Shown piece by piece: positions 43,966 through 53,649 of a DNA stretch of 64,000 nt (the first letter of the stretch is position 1; each line of letters starts with the position of its first letter). The notes beneath the pieces were generated by a model. That model made no database searches. It had not been told where the DNA came from and was given only the letters and a program-made list of their open reading frames with translations. Location: assembly GCA_965219855.1 (NCBI GenBank), contig CBDCOR010000010.1, positions 124,001 to 188,000 of the forward strand. The letters are read 5' to 3'. The stretch comes from CAUZIZ01 sp965219855 (lineage in GTDB: Bacteria; Acidobacteriota; UBA6911; RPQK01; JAJDTT01). The translations under genes and the position numbers were made by a program.

Positions 43966-44287
43966 GTTACGATCTGGGTCTGGATCCATTCCAATCACCC
44001 GGCATCCGGCTGATTTTGCCAGCTGCACCGCCAAGAGGCCCACCAGTCCCAAGCCAATAACGGCAACGCTCTCGCCGAGCTGCATCTGGGCCAGACGCAG
44101 ACCGTGCAGTGCGATGGATCCCAGGGTGGTGTAGGCGGCTTCATCGCCGCTTACGTGGTCGGGTACAGCCGCAACCAGGTTCCGCGGAACAGAGACGATC
44201 TCGGCGTGAGCAGCGTGTCCCCCGCCCGCACAAGCGACTCGACTGCCGACCTGGATATCCAGGATGTCCTCAGCAACCTCAATCACG
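43966..44287 (-). pseudogene. Inverted middle segment of a zinc-type dehydrogenase/Gfo-Idh fusion gene
   Basis: Reading leftward from 44287: VIEVAEDILDIQVGSRVACA, HAEIVSVPRNLVAAVPDHVS, then the nucleotide-binding ESVAVIGLGLVGLLAVQLAK and GCRVIGMDPDPDR. The next residues of such a protein would be an RQLG-type helix, which is exactly what starts on the other strand at 44288. The segment is therefore an internal inversion. The GroES-like N-terminus of the gene is absent. Confidence 0.75.
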
Positions 44288-45726
44288 GGGCAGACAGCTT
44301 GGCTGTGAGGCAATGGCCACCACCAACAGTCAAATGGAAGAGCTTGCCAGAGACCATGCGGCGGGCTCCGGAGTCCGACATGGTCATCATTGCGGCTGCC
44401 ACCTCGAGTAGTGCCCCGGTAACGCTGGCTGGCGAGATTGCCCGCGATCGAGGACGCGTGGTGGCCGTCGGGGCGGTAGGTCTGGATATCCCCCGTCGGG
44501 ACTATTACGAAAAGGAATTGAGCTTCCGTGTCTCTCGTTCCTATGGTCCCGGGCGCTACGATCCCGAGTACGAGGAAGAGGGCCGTGACTATCGGATCGG
44601 CTACGTCCGCTGGACCGAGAACAGAAATATGCTGGCGTTCGTCGATCTCCTGGCTGCGGGAAAGGTGGACGTCCAGGCTTTGACCTCCCATCGTTTCCCG
44701 ATTGAAAACGCGCCCCAGGCGTACGAGCTGATCTCCGGGAAGAACCGCGCGAAGTCCCTGGGCGTTTTACTGCAATATCCCGCAGACTCTCAGCCTGCGG
44801 TGCGGGTCGACCTTCCCGTCGAGTCTGTGGCTCCCGGCCCTGGGGGGACGACCCTGACACTCGGTCTGCTCGGCGCCGGAAACTTCGTGAAAGCGATGAT
44901 CCTCCCCACACTCAAGAAGATGTCGGGAGTAAGTCTGGTGGGTGTTTGTACCTCGACCGGCGCCAGTTCTCGCCACGCTGCGGATCGTTTCGGCTTTAGC
45001 TACTGCACCAGCGAGGAGGAGAAGGTTCTCTCCGATCCCGGCATCAACGTCATCCTGGTGGGGACCCGGCATCATCTGCATGCCCGTCAGGTCCAGGACT
45101 CGCTCAGGGCGGGAAAACACGTCTTCTGCGAAAAACCCCTGTGCCTGAATGAAGCTGAGCTGAAGGAGATCGTCCGCGTCAAGAACAACCAGAATTCTGG
45201 CCACAGGCTTCAGGTGATGCTGGGCTTCAACCGGCGTTTCGCCCCTCTTACGAAGCACCTGAAGGAATTTGTCGACAACATCAAGGAGCCGCTGGCGGTG
45301 CACTATCGCGTAAATGCTGGCTATCTGGAGCGCGATCACTGGACAAATGATCCCCATCAGGGGGGCGGGCGCATCGTTGGTGAGGCCTGCCATTTCGTCG
45401 ACTTCCTTATTCACCTGGTGGGAGCGCTTCCTGTGAAGGCCTACGCGTGTGCGCTGCCCGATGATGGTCGTTACAGCAAGGACAATGTGCTCATCACCCT
45501 GGATTTCTCAAATGGATCGGTCGGGACTATTTCCTATTTGGCCAGCGGGGATAAATCGTTCTCCAAAGAGCGAGTGGAGGTCTTCGGCGGAGGCACCACG
45601 TCTGTCTTGGATAACTTCAGAAGATTGGAGCTGAGAGGGCAGGGACGCCCCCGGGTGCACCGAACGAGATTGCGTCAGGACAAGGGCCACAGGGGTGAAT
45701 GGGAGGCTTTTCGTGAGACGCTAGCT
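44288..45726 (+). pseudogene. Dehydrogenase-Gfo/Idh/MocA fusion protein, C-terminal part, interrupted by ISNCY
   Basis: Starts with RQLGCEAMATTNSQMEELAR and, after a one-base frameshift near 44375, DMVIIAAATSSSAPVTLAGE of a medium-chain dehydrogenase. YYEKELSFRVSRSYGPGRYD closes that domain at about 44800. A complete Gfo/Idh/MocA domain follows: LGLLGAGNFVKAMILPTLKK, GKHVFCEKPLCLNEAE (EKP motif) and GRIVGEACHFVDFLIHLVGA. The frame is cut at 45726 by the ISNCY element and resumes at 47412. Such fusions occur in polysaccharide and sialic-acid-like gene clusters. Confidence 0.8.
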
Positions 45727-47407
45727 AGTGCCCGTCCGGAAATGTGTAAGTAATTGATAAGGAAGGGGAAAGAGGGCTTTTTCAAGCTCCGAAACTGTCA
45801 GGGCCGTTTGCTAGACTATTTGGTGCAAACAATTAGACTAAAACGACTTACGACGATTTCAGGAGTTCGAAGATGCGTAAAAAGCGTGAAAAACAACGCC
45901 CCCTTTCCCCGCAATGGCCCGATCACCAGCTGGCCCATGAATTGAAGGTGATCTCGCGCATCCTGGACGACAATCCCCAGACGCTGGAGCTGATAGTACA
46001 AGATCTCTCTGACAGGGTCGATTCCGGTGTTGGCGCCCCCGGTTTGACGGCCGAGCAGGTGCTGCGTTGCGCCGTCATCAAACAGCTGCATCAGTTCAGC
46101 TATCGCAAGCTGGAGTTTCATCTGGTGGATTCGCAAAGCTGTCAGAGGTTCTGTCGCTTGCCCTATGGGGCGTCGATCAGCAAAGCCACCCTGGCGGAGA
46201 ACCTGGGGAAGATTGAGCCGGGGACTTGGAAGGCGATCAACGACCACTTGGTGCTCTGGGCGCAGGCTCGGGGTCTGGAAAAAGGCCAACGGATTCGGGT
46301 CGATGCCACGGCGGTCGAGACGAACATCCACTATCCGCTCGACAGTGAGCTGTTGTACGACGGCATTCGAGTCGTGACCCAGTGGCTGGGGCGGCTGCGG
46401 GAGCGGGAAGGGATCGGCTTCGTCGATCATACGCGGCGGGCCAAGCGGCGCGTCCTGAACATCCGCAACCGCCGCGGCAAGAAGCGCCTGGACAGTTACC
46501 GCGATCTGATCAAAGTGGCGTCCAAGACGGCTCACTATGCCGAGCAGGCGCTGGCAGCTTCCGCGCAGTGGAGCGATCCCCTCAGTCTGGCCGTGGCGGC
46601 GCAACTGGCCCACTATCTGGGGCTGTTGCACAAAGTCATCGAGCAGACTCAACGACGGGTCCTTTCGGGCGAGGCCGTCGCGGCCCAGGAGAAGATCTGT
46701 TCCCTCTTCGAAGAGCACACCGATATTATCAAGAAGAGCCCTCGGGAAACGGTCTTCGGCCACAAGGTGTTTGTCAGCACGGGCGCCTCGTCGCTGATCC
46801 TGGATTGTGTGGTGGAACGGGGGAATCCGGCCGACAGCAACTATGTGCAACCCTTCTTAGAGCGGCATCGACAGCTGTACGGGAAGGTCCCCCGCCAGAG
46901 CGCCTGGGATGGTGGTTTTGCCTCGGCTGCCAACCTGCGCTGGGCCAAAGAGCAGGGGGTACAGGATGTGGCCTTTTCCAAAAAGTGTGGGTTGACGGTT
47001 GAGAGCATGGTGCGTTCCAGTTGGGTCTACAAACAACTCAAACGCTTCCGCGCCGGGATTGAGGGGTGCATTGGGACCCTCAAGCACACCTTCGGTCTCC
47101 ACCGCTGTAGCTGGAAAGGCTGGCCTCACTTTCAAAGCTACGTCCATGCCAGCGTCCTGACCTATAACCTGGTCGTCCTGGCCCGACTCCTGTTGTAGCC
47201 TTTTGTGGCTGACCGTACTGCCTTGTGGCTCCGACTCGGGGAGAGGTCTGCGCCGAACCGCTGCTTTTTGGCCCGCGTGCCCTCGCTCGAGGGTCCTTGC
47301 TCTGGATCGAGCTGGGTCGAGCCGGTCTGTCAGCAGTCTCAAGTATAATAAGTGTTTACGATTCAACAGATTACAGTTCTGAAAACCCCGGTTTTCGGAC
47401 GGGCACT
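45727..47407 (+). mobile_element. ISNCY-type element
   Basis: 1681 bp with terminal repeats AGTGCCCGTCCGGAAA and (right end complement) AGTGCCCGTCCGAAAA, flanked by AGCT (45723-45726, 47408-47411). Removing it with one AGCT restores the fusion gene frame (RETLA then TGKTAPIPF). Single copy in the window. Confidence 0.88.
45873..47198 (+). CDS. ISNCY-family transposase
   Basis: 441 residues. N-terminal DUF772-like helical domain (LTAEQVLRCAVIKQLHQFSY), then the DDE core with IRVDATAVETNIHYPLDSEL (first Asp), a long inserted arginine-rich helix region, SAWDGGFASAANLRWAKEQG (second Asp), and RFRAGIEGCIGTLKHTFGL with the terminal glutamate. Intact. Start ATG follows TTCAGGAGTTCGAAG. Confidence 0.88.
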   Translation: MRKKREKQRPLSPQWPDHQLAHELKVISRILDDNPQTLELIVQDLSDRVDSGVGAPGLTAEQVLRCAVIKQLHQFSYRKLEFHLVDSQSCQRFCRLPYGASISKATLAENLGKIEPGTWKAINDHLVLWAQARGLEKGQRIRVDATAVETNIHYPLDSELLYDGIRVVTQWLGRLREREGIGFVDHTRRAKRRVLNIRNRRGKKRLDSYRDLIKVASKTAHYAEQALAASAQWSDPLSLAVAAQLAHYLGLLHKVIEQTQRRVLSGEAVAAQEKICSLFEEHTDIIKKSPRETVFGHKVFVSTGASSLILDCVVERGNPADSNYVQPFLERHRQLYGKVPRQSAWDGGFASAANLRWAKEQGVQDVAFSKKCGLTVESMVRSSWVYKQLKRFRAGIEGCIGTLKHTFGLHRCSWKGWPHFQSYVHASVLTYNLVVLARLLL

Positions 47408-47411
47408 AGCT

Positions 47412-47573
47412 ACGGGAAAAACTGCTCCGATCCCGTTCCAGCAGTCGGTTGCAACCACGCTCACTACCTTGTGCATCATGAGGGCTTTGAGCCTGGGGGA
47501 ACCGGTATCCATCGACACCGAGCAATTCATAGCGAGTGCGCTGGAAACTGAGTCGATCGAAGGCAGCAGCTGA
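47412..47573 (+). pseudogene. C-terminal tail of the dehydrogenase-Gfo/Idh fusion protein
   Basis: 53 codons in frame with 45726 after removal of ISNCY: TGKTAPIPFQQSVATTLTTL, then GEPVSIDTEQFIAS and TGA at 47571. The APIPF...ATTL pattern is the usual end of Gfo/Idh domains in these fusions. Confidence 0.75.
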
Positions 47574-47610
47574 GCCTGACCAAGCCCCAATCGAGTTTGT
47601 GGAGATGGTT

Positions 47611-48576
47611 ATGAAGCAAAGCAGATATCTGGGGTTCCTCCTAGTGATGTCGGGGCTGGCCCTTGGGCTCAAAGGGGCGGCCCCACCGGGACGCGTCCAC
47701 CTGCCTACAGGACAGCATCAGCTCTTCCTGGACGACTACCTGGTGGGATCGCTCTATCGGGTCAAACGGCGGGTCAACCAGCCAGTGAAGTACGAAGGTA
47801 ACCCGGTAGTCTTTGCCGAGAAGCCTTGGGAAAAACACCCGGGTCCCGACTGGAATCCGGCCGAGACCGAGGCCATTCAGATTCGGAGTGCTCCCTGCTG
47901 GGACCCCCAGGAGCAGGTCTGGAAGATGTGGTACTACTCCGGCTCCAGGACGTTGTTCGCTCGATCCAAAGACGGCGTCACCTGGGAGAAGCCCTCTCTG
48001 GGCAAGCGCGAGTTGGAAGGCTCCAAGGATAACAATCTGGTCCTGGTCAAGGGCGACCCCGAGGCCTTCATCCAGCACCTTCTGCTGGATCCAGACGGCA
48101 CCCCAGAGCGGCGATACAAGGGCTTCATCGGCGCTCGGGACCGGCACCCGGTGGTCTCGGCCGATGGATATGTGTTCACCAAACTCGACGTTCCACTGGT
48201 ACCTAGCCAGGACGAATCTCATCTGAATTACGATGAGATCAAGAAGCGCTTCATTGCCACCGTCAAGCATAGAGGACCCTTTGGGCGCTCGGTCTTCCTC
48301 TCCCTGAGCAAAGACTTCGAGCAGTGGACGGAGCCCGAGCTGATCTTTCATGCCGACGCCAGCGATGGGGAGCTGCGGGGGGAGGTAGTAAACGAGCGGG
48401 GCCGCGAGGTCCTGGAAGGCTGGACCCGGGATCGCTGCCGATCCATTCGAGGTGATCATATCGGCACCGAGATCAAATGGACCGGACAGCAGGATCTCAG
48501 TTCCTTGCACGGCAAGCGCATTCGCTTCCGGTTTCGCCTTCACAACGCACGACTGTTCTCCTTCTGGATTCAGTAG
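47611..48576 (+). CDS. Exported glycosidase-like protein with probable internal deletion
   Basis: 321 residues from ATG 47611. Signal peptide (YLGFLLVMSGLALGLKGAAP), then TGQHQLFLDDYLVGSLYRVK, IQIRSAPCWDPQEQVWKMWY, SKDGVTWEKPSLGKRELEG and VFLSLSKDFEQWTEPELIF, the first half of a five-bladed propeller related to GH32/GH43-like proteins. At about residue 248 the sequence jumps to what looks like the C-terminal beta-sandwich (GELRGEVVNERGREVLEGWT, KRIRFRFRLHNARLFSFWI). Relatives I recall have 150-200 residues between these parts, so an in-frame deletion is likely. Confidence 0.65.
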   Translation: MKQSRYLGFLLVMSGLALGLKGAAPPGRVHLPTGQHQLFLDDYLVGSLYRVKRRVNQPVKYEGNPVVFAEKPWEKHPGPDWNPAETEAIQIRSAPCWDPQEQVWKMWYYSGSRTLFARSKDGVTWEKPSLGKRELEGSKDNNLVLVKGDPEAFIQHLLLDPDGTPERRYKGFIGARDRHPVVSADGYVFTKLDVPLVPSQDESHLNYDEIKKRFIATVKHRGPFGRSVFLSLSKDFEQWTEPELIFHADASDGELRGEVVNERGREVLEGWTRDRCRSIRGDHIGTEIKWTGQQDLSSLHGKRIRFRFRLHNARLFSFWIQ

Positions 48577-48763
48577 AGATTTCCGCCGCATCTGCGGTAG
48601 GCTGCGGTCCCCTCATTCCTTCTTGCTGGAGTGAATCGCAATGGCCGTGCCTTGAGGGTCCAGGCACTGGACGTGATTTTCCGATTTGGACTTTGCTACA
48701 CTCTCCCCCCGAACGTACTTTGATACCCGAACATCCAAGCCATGACCTGTAGGAGGAGAATCA

Positions 48764-49647
48764 GTGACAGAGCATTCATATCGGATAGCGCCTCCAGGTT
48801 TCACCGTTGAGCAGTGGGAAGAGTTCATGGCGAACGGGATGCTCGTCTTCGAAAACGCTCTTTCCAGCGACGAGGTGGACCGGTATATCGAGGCTATTGA
48901 TCGGGTCAGTGCCTCAGATCCCAAATTCATCTCCGGCCAGGATTATCGTCTCCCGCACGCCGTGGCAGCCGATCCGGTTCTGAGCGAGCTAATGATCATC
49001 CCAGACATCTGGGGTTTGCCTATGACCTCTACGGTGAGCTGCTGAAGGTGCAACGCTCGGATGTTTTTGTCCGGGGCAGGAAGACCGATCGAAGCACCTG
49101 GCATCCCGACTCCCCCCGGGCCACCCCCTACGCCGTCTTTGCTCCCGAGCTTCCGCTGCGCCTCTGCATTGGCTACTGGCTTACGGATCTACCCCAGCCT
49201 GGGATGGCCAATTTCATCTACATGCCGGGCAGTCATCGAACTCAGGAGTTCGAGCACTACTATACCCATGAAAGTGTGCCTGGCGAGGTGCCCCTGTGTG
49301 TTCCCGCCGGGACCATCACGGTGATGCACTGCGGGACCTGGCACCGGGTCGATGTCAACGAGACCGACGTGCTTCGAAAGAACATCTTCGTGAGCTATTG
49401 CCCATCCTGGCTTTGGGAGGGAGATCGACGCCAGTCGGATCCCCAGTGGCTGGAGACCCTCAATCGGGAGCAGCGAATCATCATGCGCAGCTTTCCAACC
49501 GCCCACGACAGGACCAATCCCGAATCCCAGGACGTGCCGCTTTTCCTGAGCAGGGAGACGGGCACCGACTCGGACGCCGATGCCAACTTCGGAGTGCCGC
49601 TTCGGGTCCGGAAGCGCAAGACCCTGCCCGAGAAGCTCTCGCAGTAG
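48764..49647 (+). pseudogene. Phytanoyl-CoA dioxygenase family protein, frameshifted
   Basis: GTG 48764 follows TAGGAGGAGAATCA. First frame: PPGFTVEQWEEFMANGMLVF to about 48995; then one base appears to be missing in ATGATCATCCC, and the protein continues in another frame from HLGFAYDLYGELLKVQRSDV to 49647. The second part has the iron ligands HxD in STWHPDSPRA and a distal His in VMHCGTWHRVDVNETDVLRKN-like sequence. With one base restored it would be about 294 residues. Either a decayed gene or a sequencing error. Confidence 0.8.
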
Positions 49648-49798
49648 GAAACCGCCTGGATCATTCAAGAAAAAATTAGGTTCGAAGGGCGTGGCGGTGG
49701 TCTCCAGGCCGCCGTTCCTCGAGCCATCAGCCAGATGATTCAGGGGGAAACTGCAAGCATTGCCGATTCATGGACAAACTACCTGGTTGAGCTTCAGC
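49648..49798. repeat. Degenerate copy of the intron-target palindromic repeat
   Basis: GCGGTGGTCTCCAGGCCGCC with GTTCCTCGAGCC (49691-49723) resembles the arms of the repeats at 40976 and 53527, and GAGCTTCAGCTTAGGG (49788-49803) resembles their CTAAGCTGAAACTT block. No intron is present here. Confidence 0.5.
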
Positions 49799-51353
49799 TT
49801 AGGGACTGTGCCTCGTCTGCGACTCACTCGTATCGCCCTCGGAACGTCTCCGGAAGACATGCAGGCCGTAGCTGATGACGGTGCCCACGACCAGATTCAC
49901 GACCAATGCTCCGGGTGCGATCCACATGAAGCTCGCGGGATCGGCTCCGGTGATCGGGTCCCTTCCGAAGATCAGGCCAGAATAGGCGAGCAGCACCGCC
50001 GTCGTCAGACCGCAGATGGCGCCCGCCGCGACGCCCAGGGGGCGGGCAAAGGGCACGAAAAAGGCGAAGAAGAAAAGACCGAACATGGGGGTCATTAGCA
50101 GGCCCGAGGTCTTCTTGGTCACCGCCCAGATGTTGCCGGGGACGCCTCCCATGAAAGCGCTTCACAGCCCCGATAACGAATGCCAAGATCTTGGCCCAGC
50201 GAGCCTGGACCTTGGGGTCGGATGGGAGTCTTCCGAAGCGGTGCAGAAAGTCCCGGTCGATCACGGCCGTGATGGAGTTTACCCCCGAGTCGATGCTGGA
50301 CATGGCAGCTGCCAGCATGGCCGCTACTACCAGCCCTGAGATCCCTGGCGGCAACAGATAGGAGATGAAATAGGGGAAGACCTTGTCTCCGTTGTTTCCC
50401 GTGTCGATTCCAGCGGGGAGAAGTTCGGGGTTGTTCTGGACCAGTCCCAGGAGCGCGAAGCCTACCAGCCAGAGTGTCACCACCACCCCTATCCCTACGA
50501 TCTGGTTGGTCGCATAGGCCCGCCGCGCGGCCCTGGCGTCAGTCGTTGCCATGAGACGCTGGATCTTGGTCTGATCTCCAGCCAGTCCAGCGGATGCAAG
50601 GATGAAGGTGGAGAAAATGGTGCCCAGGATACTCAGACGTACAGAAGGGTCGAAGCTGAACAGGGGCTGCTGATCCCAGTGGGGCTGCCAGGAGGTGGGA
50701 AACCAACCGAGTCCGCCCATCCGATAGGTTACCAGGCCAATCACCAAGAGGGCTCCTCCCAACATGAACAAAGTCTGGAAGCCGTCGGTGATGACGACGG
50801 CTCGCAGTCCGCCGAGGGAGGTGTAGGTAACGGCAATCAATCCGGTGATGAGGGTAATCCAAGGGATCCATGACTCATCCAGGCCCATCATGATCGCGAG
50901 GGCCTGGGCGGCCAGGAAGACCAGCAACGACATCCACACCAGGCGAAACAGGAGGAACAGCACGGCCCCCAGCATCCGGATTCCCAGACCCAGCCGCTCT
51001 TCCAGCAGCTCGTAGGCACTGATGACCCGGGTCCTCATGAAGACGAGGATGAAGATGAAGCCAACCACCACGAAGATGAAGGGGTGAGCCAGCTGGTTGG
51101 CCAGCCCCACCGGACCCTTGGAAATGGCTTCTCCCGGAATGGAGAGGTAGCCGATGCTGCTCAGGGAAGTGGCCATCAGGGAGACCCCGATCAGCGTCGG
51201 ATTCATCCTGCCGCCGCCGGTAAAGTATTCCTCCAGGCTAGTCTGACGACGGGAGTAGTAGCTGCCCAGGAGGATGGTCCCAAGGGCATACAAGGCGACG
51301 ATGATCCAGTCGATGAGTGCGAGTCCGCTGCTGGAATTCTCGAAAAGATTCAT
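49799..51353 (-). pseudogene. Sodium:solute symporter (SSS) family transporter, frameshifted
   Basis: Starts at ATG 51353. Multiple membrane helices with the family signature region GISGLVVAAMLAAAMSSIDS and GLGIRMLGAVLFLLFRLVWM. The clean frame ends near 50165 (KILAFVIGAV), and the remaining helices are in another frame (GGVPGNIWAVTKKTSGLLMT to 49799). A short deletion that also shifts the frame, at about 50155-50165, explains both. Related to sialic-acid or sugar/Na+ symporters; substrate unknown. Confidence 0.8.
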
Positions 51354-51394
51354 ACCCCGTCCCAAATCTTCGCATTGTTGGTCCCATTCTTCGC

Positions 51395-51499
51395 CACGTT
51401 GTCCAACGACAAGAGACTTGCGACGCTTCTTGAAGTTTCAGCTTAGCAGCGCCACCGGCTGCGCCGGATCGTACCTGAAGAAACTTCAGTCGAGGGACG
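51395..51499. repeat. Dispersed repeat family 2, copy next to intron 2
   Basis: TTGTCCAACGACAAGAGACT then TGCGACG and TGAAGTTTCAGCTTAG. The same order of words recurs at 55640-55715 (CTGTCCAGTGGCAAGAGACG, TGCGACG, TGAAGTTTCAGCTT). Also contains GCCACCGGCTGCGCCGGAT and a TGAAGAAACTTCA palindrome. Lies on the 3' side of intron 2. Confidence 0.6.
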
Positions 51500-53526
51500 A
51501 TAGGGTAGGGAAGCACGGTCACCCGGCTCCCCTCCCTCCGAACTGCACGTGCGATTCTCCCGCATACAGCTCTCCAGTCAGTAGGTTCCTATGGATTGGA
51601 CGAAACGGATATGGGCGTCAGTCAGGCTCGTGAACCCATGATCCGTAAAGAAGGCGTTGGGCCAACGGTGATTTCGACAGAGGCGTTTTCTATTCTTCCG
51701 GTTGCGCTTCAGAAGCAGGCGTCGCAAACGACGACGGATCAGACCGTCGTAGTCCTTGAAGATGTTCCAATGACAGTGCCGGAAGTAGTTGAACCAGCCT
51801 TGCGTCGAGCGATTGAGCCGCTGGAGGATGACCTCCAGCGAGTCGCCCGACTTGCGCGGCGTCAGCTCGTGAATGCGCTCGACGAACTTTCGGTGGCTCT
51901 TCGCTCGTGGAAACCGAAAACGGCCTCGGAACGAATCGCCCAAGAACGAAAAGCTCTTCTCTCGCGAGTCCACGATGTGTGTCTTCTCGGGATGCAGTCT
52001 CAGCCCGTTGTCCTCCACCCAGTCCCGCCCTTCGGCCAGGGCCGCTTCAGCCTCCTCGGGTGCGCGACACAGCAGGACAAAGTCATCCGCGTAGCGCACC
52101 ATCTGGAAGCCCAGATCGGCCATCCGATGGTCCAGGGGATTGAGGTAGGCATTCGACAACACCGGAGAAAGAACGGCGCCTTGGGGGACTCCGGCTTCCG
52201 GAATCCACTTACGCAGCTCTTCCAGTATCCCCTGATTCAGAAACAGCTGAACCAGGCCCAGCACGCGGCGATCCGATATCTTCTGTTGGATCAGGTCCAA
52301 CAGTCGATCTTTCGGGATCGTATCGAAGTAACCCTTCAGATCCGCGTCGACGACATACACATAACCGGCTTCGAGCAGCTCTTCGACGTACCGCAGTGCG
52401 CCGTGGCACCCTCGCCCATGACGAAAGCCGTAGCTTCGATCATGGAACGTGGCCTCCAGAATCGGCTCGATCCCGTGGACCAAAGCCGTTTGCACGACTC
52501 GATCCCGCACGGTCGAAATCCCCAGCGGTCGCTTTTCCGAACTGCCTGTTTTGGGAATCCACCTCCGCAGCACCGCTGCCGGACGATAGGTCCCCTCACG
52601 CAGTTCTTCCTGCAACCATTCGAGTTCCTCCCGCTCGTGTTCGGCGAAATCCCCCCACGTTTGCCGGTCCACTCCCGCCGCTCCTTTCCTGCCCAAGACC
52701 TTCTCGGCCGAGCTGGAAAGGTTCCGGCTGCAAAACACCTTATCGATCAGCGTGTGCCATTTCCCTCCTCTCACCTTTCCTTTCAAAAGTGTCTCCAACA
52801 TGCGATCCGTCCAAACCGCGCGATGAGCCCACTGTTCGATGCCAGCGGGCTCTCCAGCCGGGCTAGCCGAAAACGGCACTGTGACCGGGATGTAGTCCCG
52901 CCTTTGGGCGGAGTTACGTTTCCGCGATTTAGTCATTTCGCATCTACCTTCCTGCTCCCCTTCGCTCCACCGCGTTTTGCTGCACGGCTTCCCCGCTACT
53001 ATGGGAGCTCTGACTTCTGTCGAGCCGCTTCAACCGACCTCACCGGTATCGCCAGGTTCGCTCCCCTTCGGCGGGCGATACTGCACCGCGGGCCTGGGCC
53101 ATTGCTCACGCAGCGTCCCCCACTGCGAGCTCTCACGATGGGTCGTCCACGTCCCTCACCCGACAGATCTCCCTGCTTATCTCGTTTGACCTTCCGACCT
53201 CTCCATCTCCAACCACCGCATTGCCATTTCGTCACGGTCGCTTTGTCACGTTACTTCACCGCCGTGACTTGCCGCGTCTATCCCCCCGGGCAGACCGTTC
53301 AGGTCGGAGGGATGGCCGTCGCGCGGTCAAGGGTTCGGGCTTTGCCAGGACCCTCCCCGACAGGCTTGGCCAAATCGAGTTCACTTGCGTTACGGATTGG
53401 TCGTTCGTCTCAGGTTGCTCTCCACCCTTCCTCACGGAAACGCAGTTACCACTGTCGACTTCAGGCCGGTAACGTTAGCCTGGAAGGGACTTTCACCCTT
53501 CTGATCAAACGCCTTCACAGGCGCAC
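51500..53526 (-). mobile_element. Group II intron 2 with encoded protein
   Basis: 2027 bp, inverted relative to copy 1 and nearly identical to it. The 5' end (GTGCGCC read leftward from 53526) abuts the palindromic repeat at 53527; the 3' end reads CTACCCTAT at 51500-51508. Flanking sequence on the 5' side is shared with copy 1, but the 3' side differs. Confidence 0.88.
51578..52936 (-). CDS. ltrA: Group II intron reverse transcriptase/maturase (copy 2)
   Basis: 452 residues, one residue different from copy 1 that I noticed (PLGISTVRD instead of PLGIPTVRD). Same reverse transcriptase blocks including MVRYADDFVLL and the maturase domain. Intact. Confidence 0.92.
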   Translation of the reverse strand: MTKSRKRNSAQRRDYIPVTVPFSASPAGEPAGIEQWAHRAVWTDRMLETLLKGKVRGGKWHTLIDKVFCSRNLSSSAEKVLGRKGAAGVDRQTWGDFAEHEREELEWLQEELREGTYRPAAVLRRWIPKTGSSEKRPLGISTVRDRVVQTALVHGIEPILEATFHDRSYGFRHGRGCHGALRYVEELLEAGYVYVVDADLKGYFDTIPKDRLLDLIQQKISDRRVLGLVQLFLNQGILEELRKWIPEAGVPQGAVLSPVLSNAYLNPLDHRMADLGFQMVRYADDFVLLCRAPEEAEAALAEGRDWVEDNGLRLHPEKTHIVDSREKSFSFLGDSFRGRFRFPRAKSHRKFVERIHELTPRKSGDSLEVILQRLNRSTQGWFNYFRHCHWNIFKDYDGLIRRRLRRLLLKRNRKNRKRLCRNHRWPNAFFTDHGFTSLTDAHIRFVQSIGTY

Positions 53527-53630
53527 TAGCTTCGGCCTCCAGGCCGCCGTCCGAGCCAAAGGCTCGGAAAAATAAGACTTCGGCCTGGAGGCCAAAGCTA
53601 CATTCGCCAATCAAGTTTCAGCTTAGTCCT
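53527..53630. repeat. Palindromic dispersed repeat, target of group II intron 2
   Basis: Inverted counterpart of 40976-41083: CTAGCTTCGGCCTCCAGG, CGAGCCAAAGGCTCGG hairpin, GGCCTGGAGGCCAAAGCTAC and ATCAAGTTTCAGCTTAG. Here both palindrome arms are closer to perfect than at copy 1. Confidence 0.8.
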
Positions 53631-53649
53631 AAGTTACCTCGTAGAAAAG

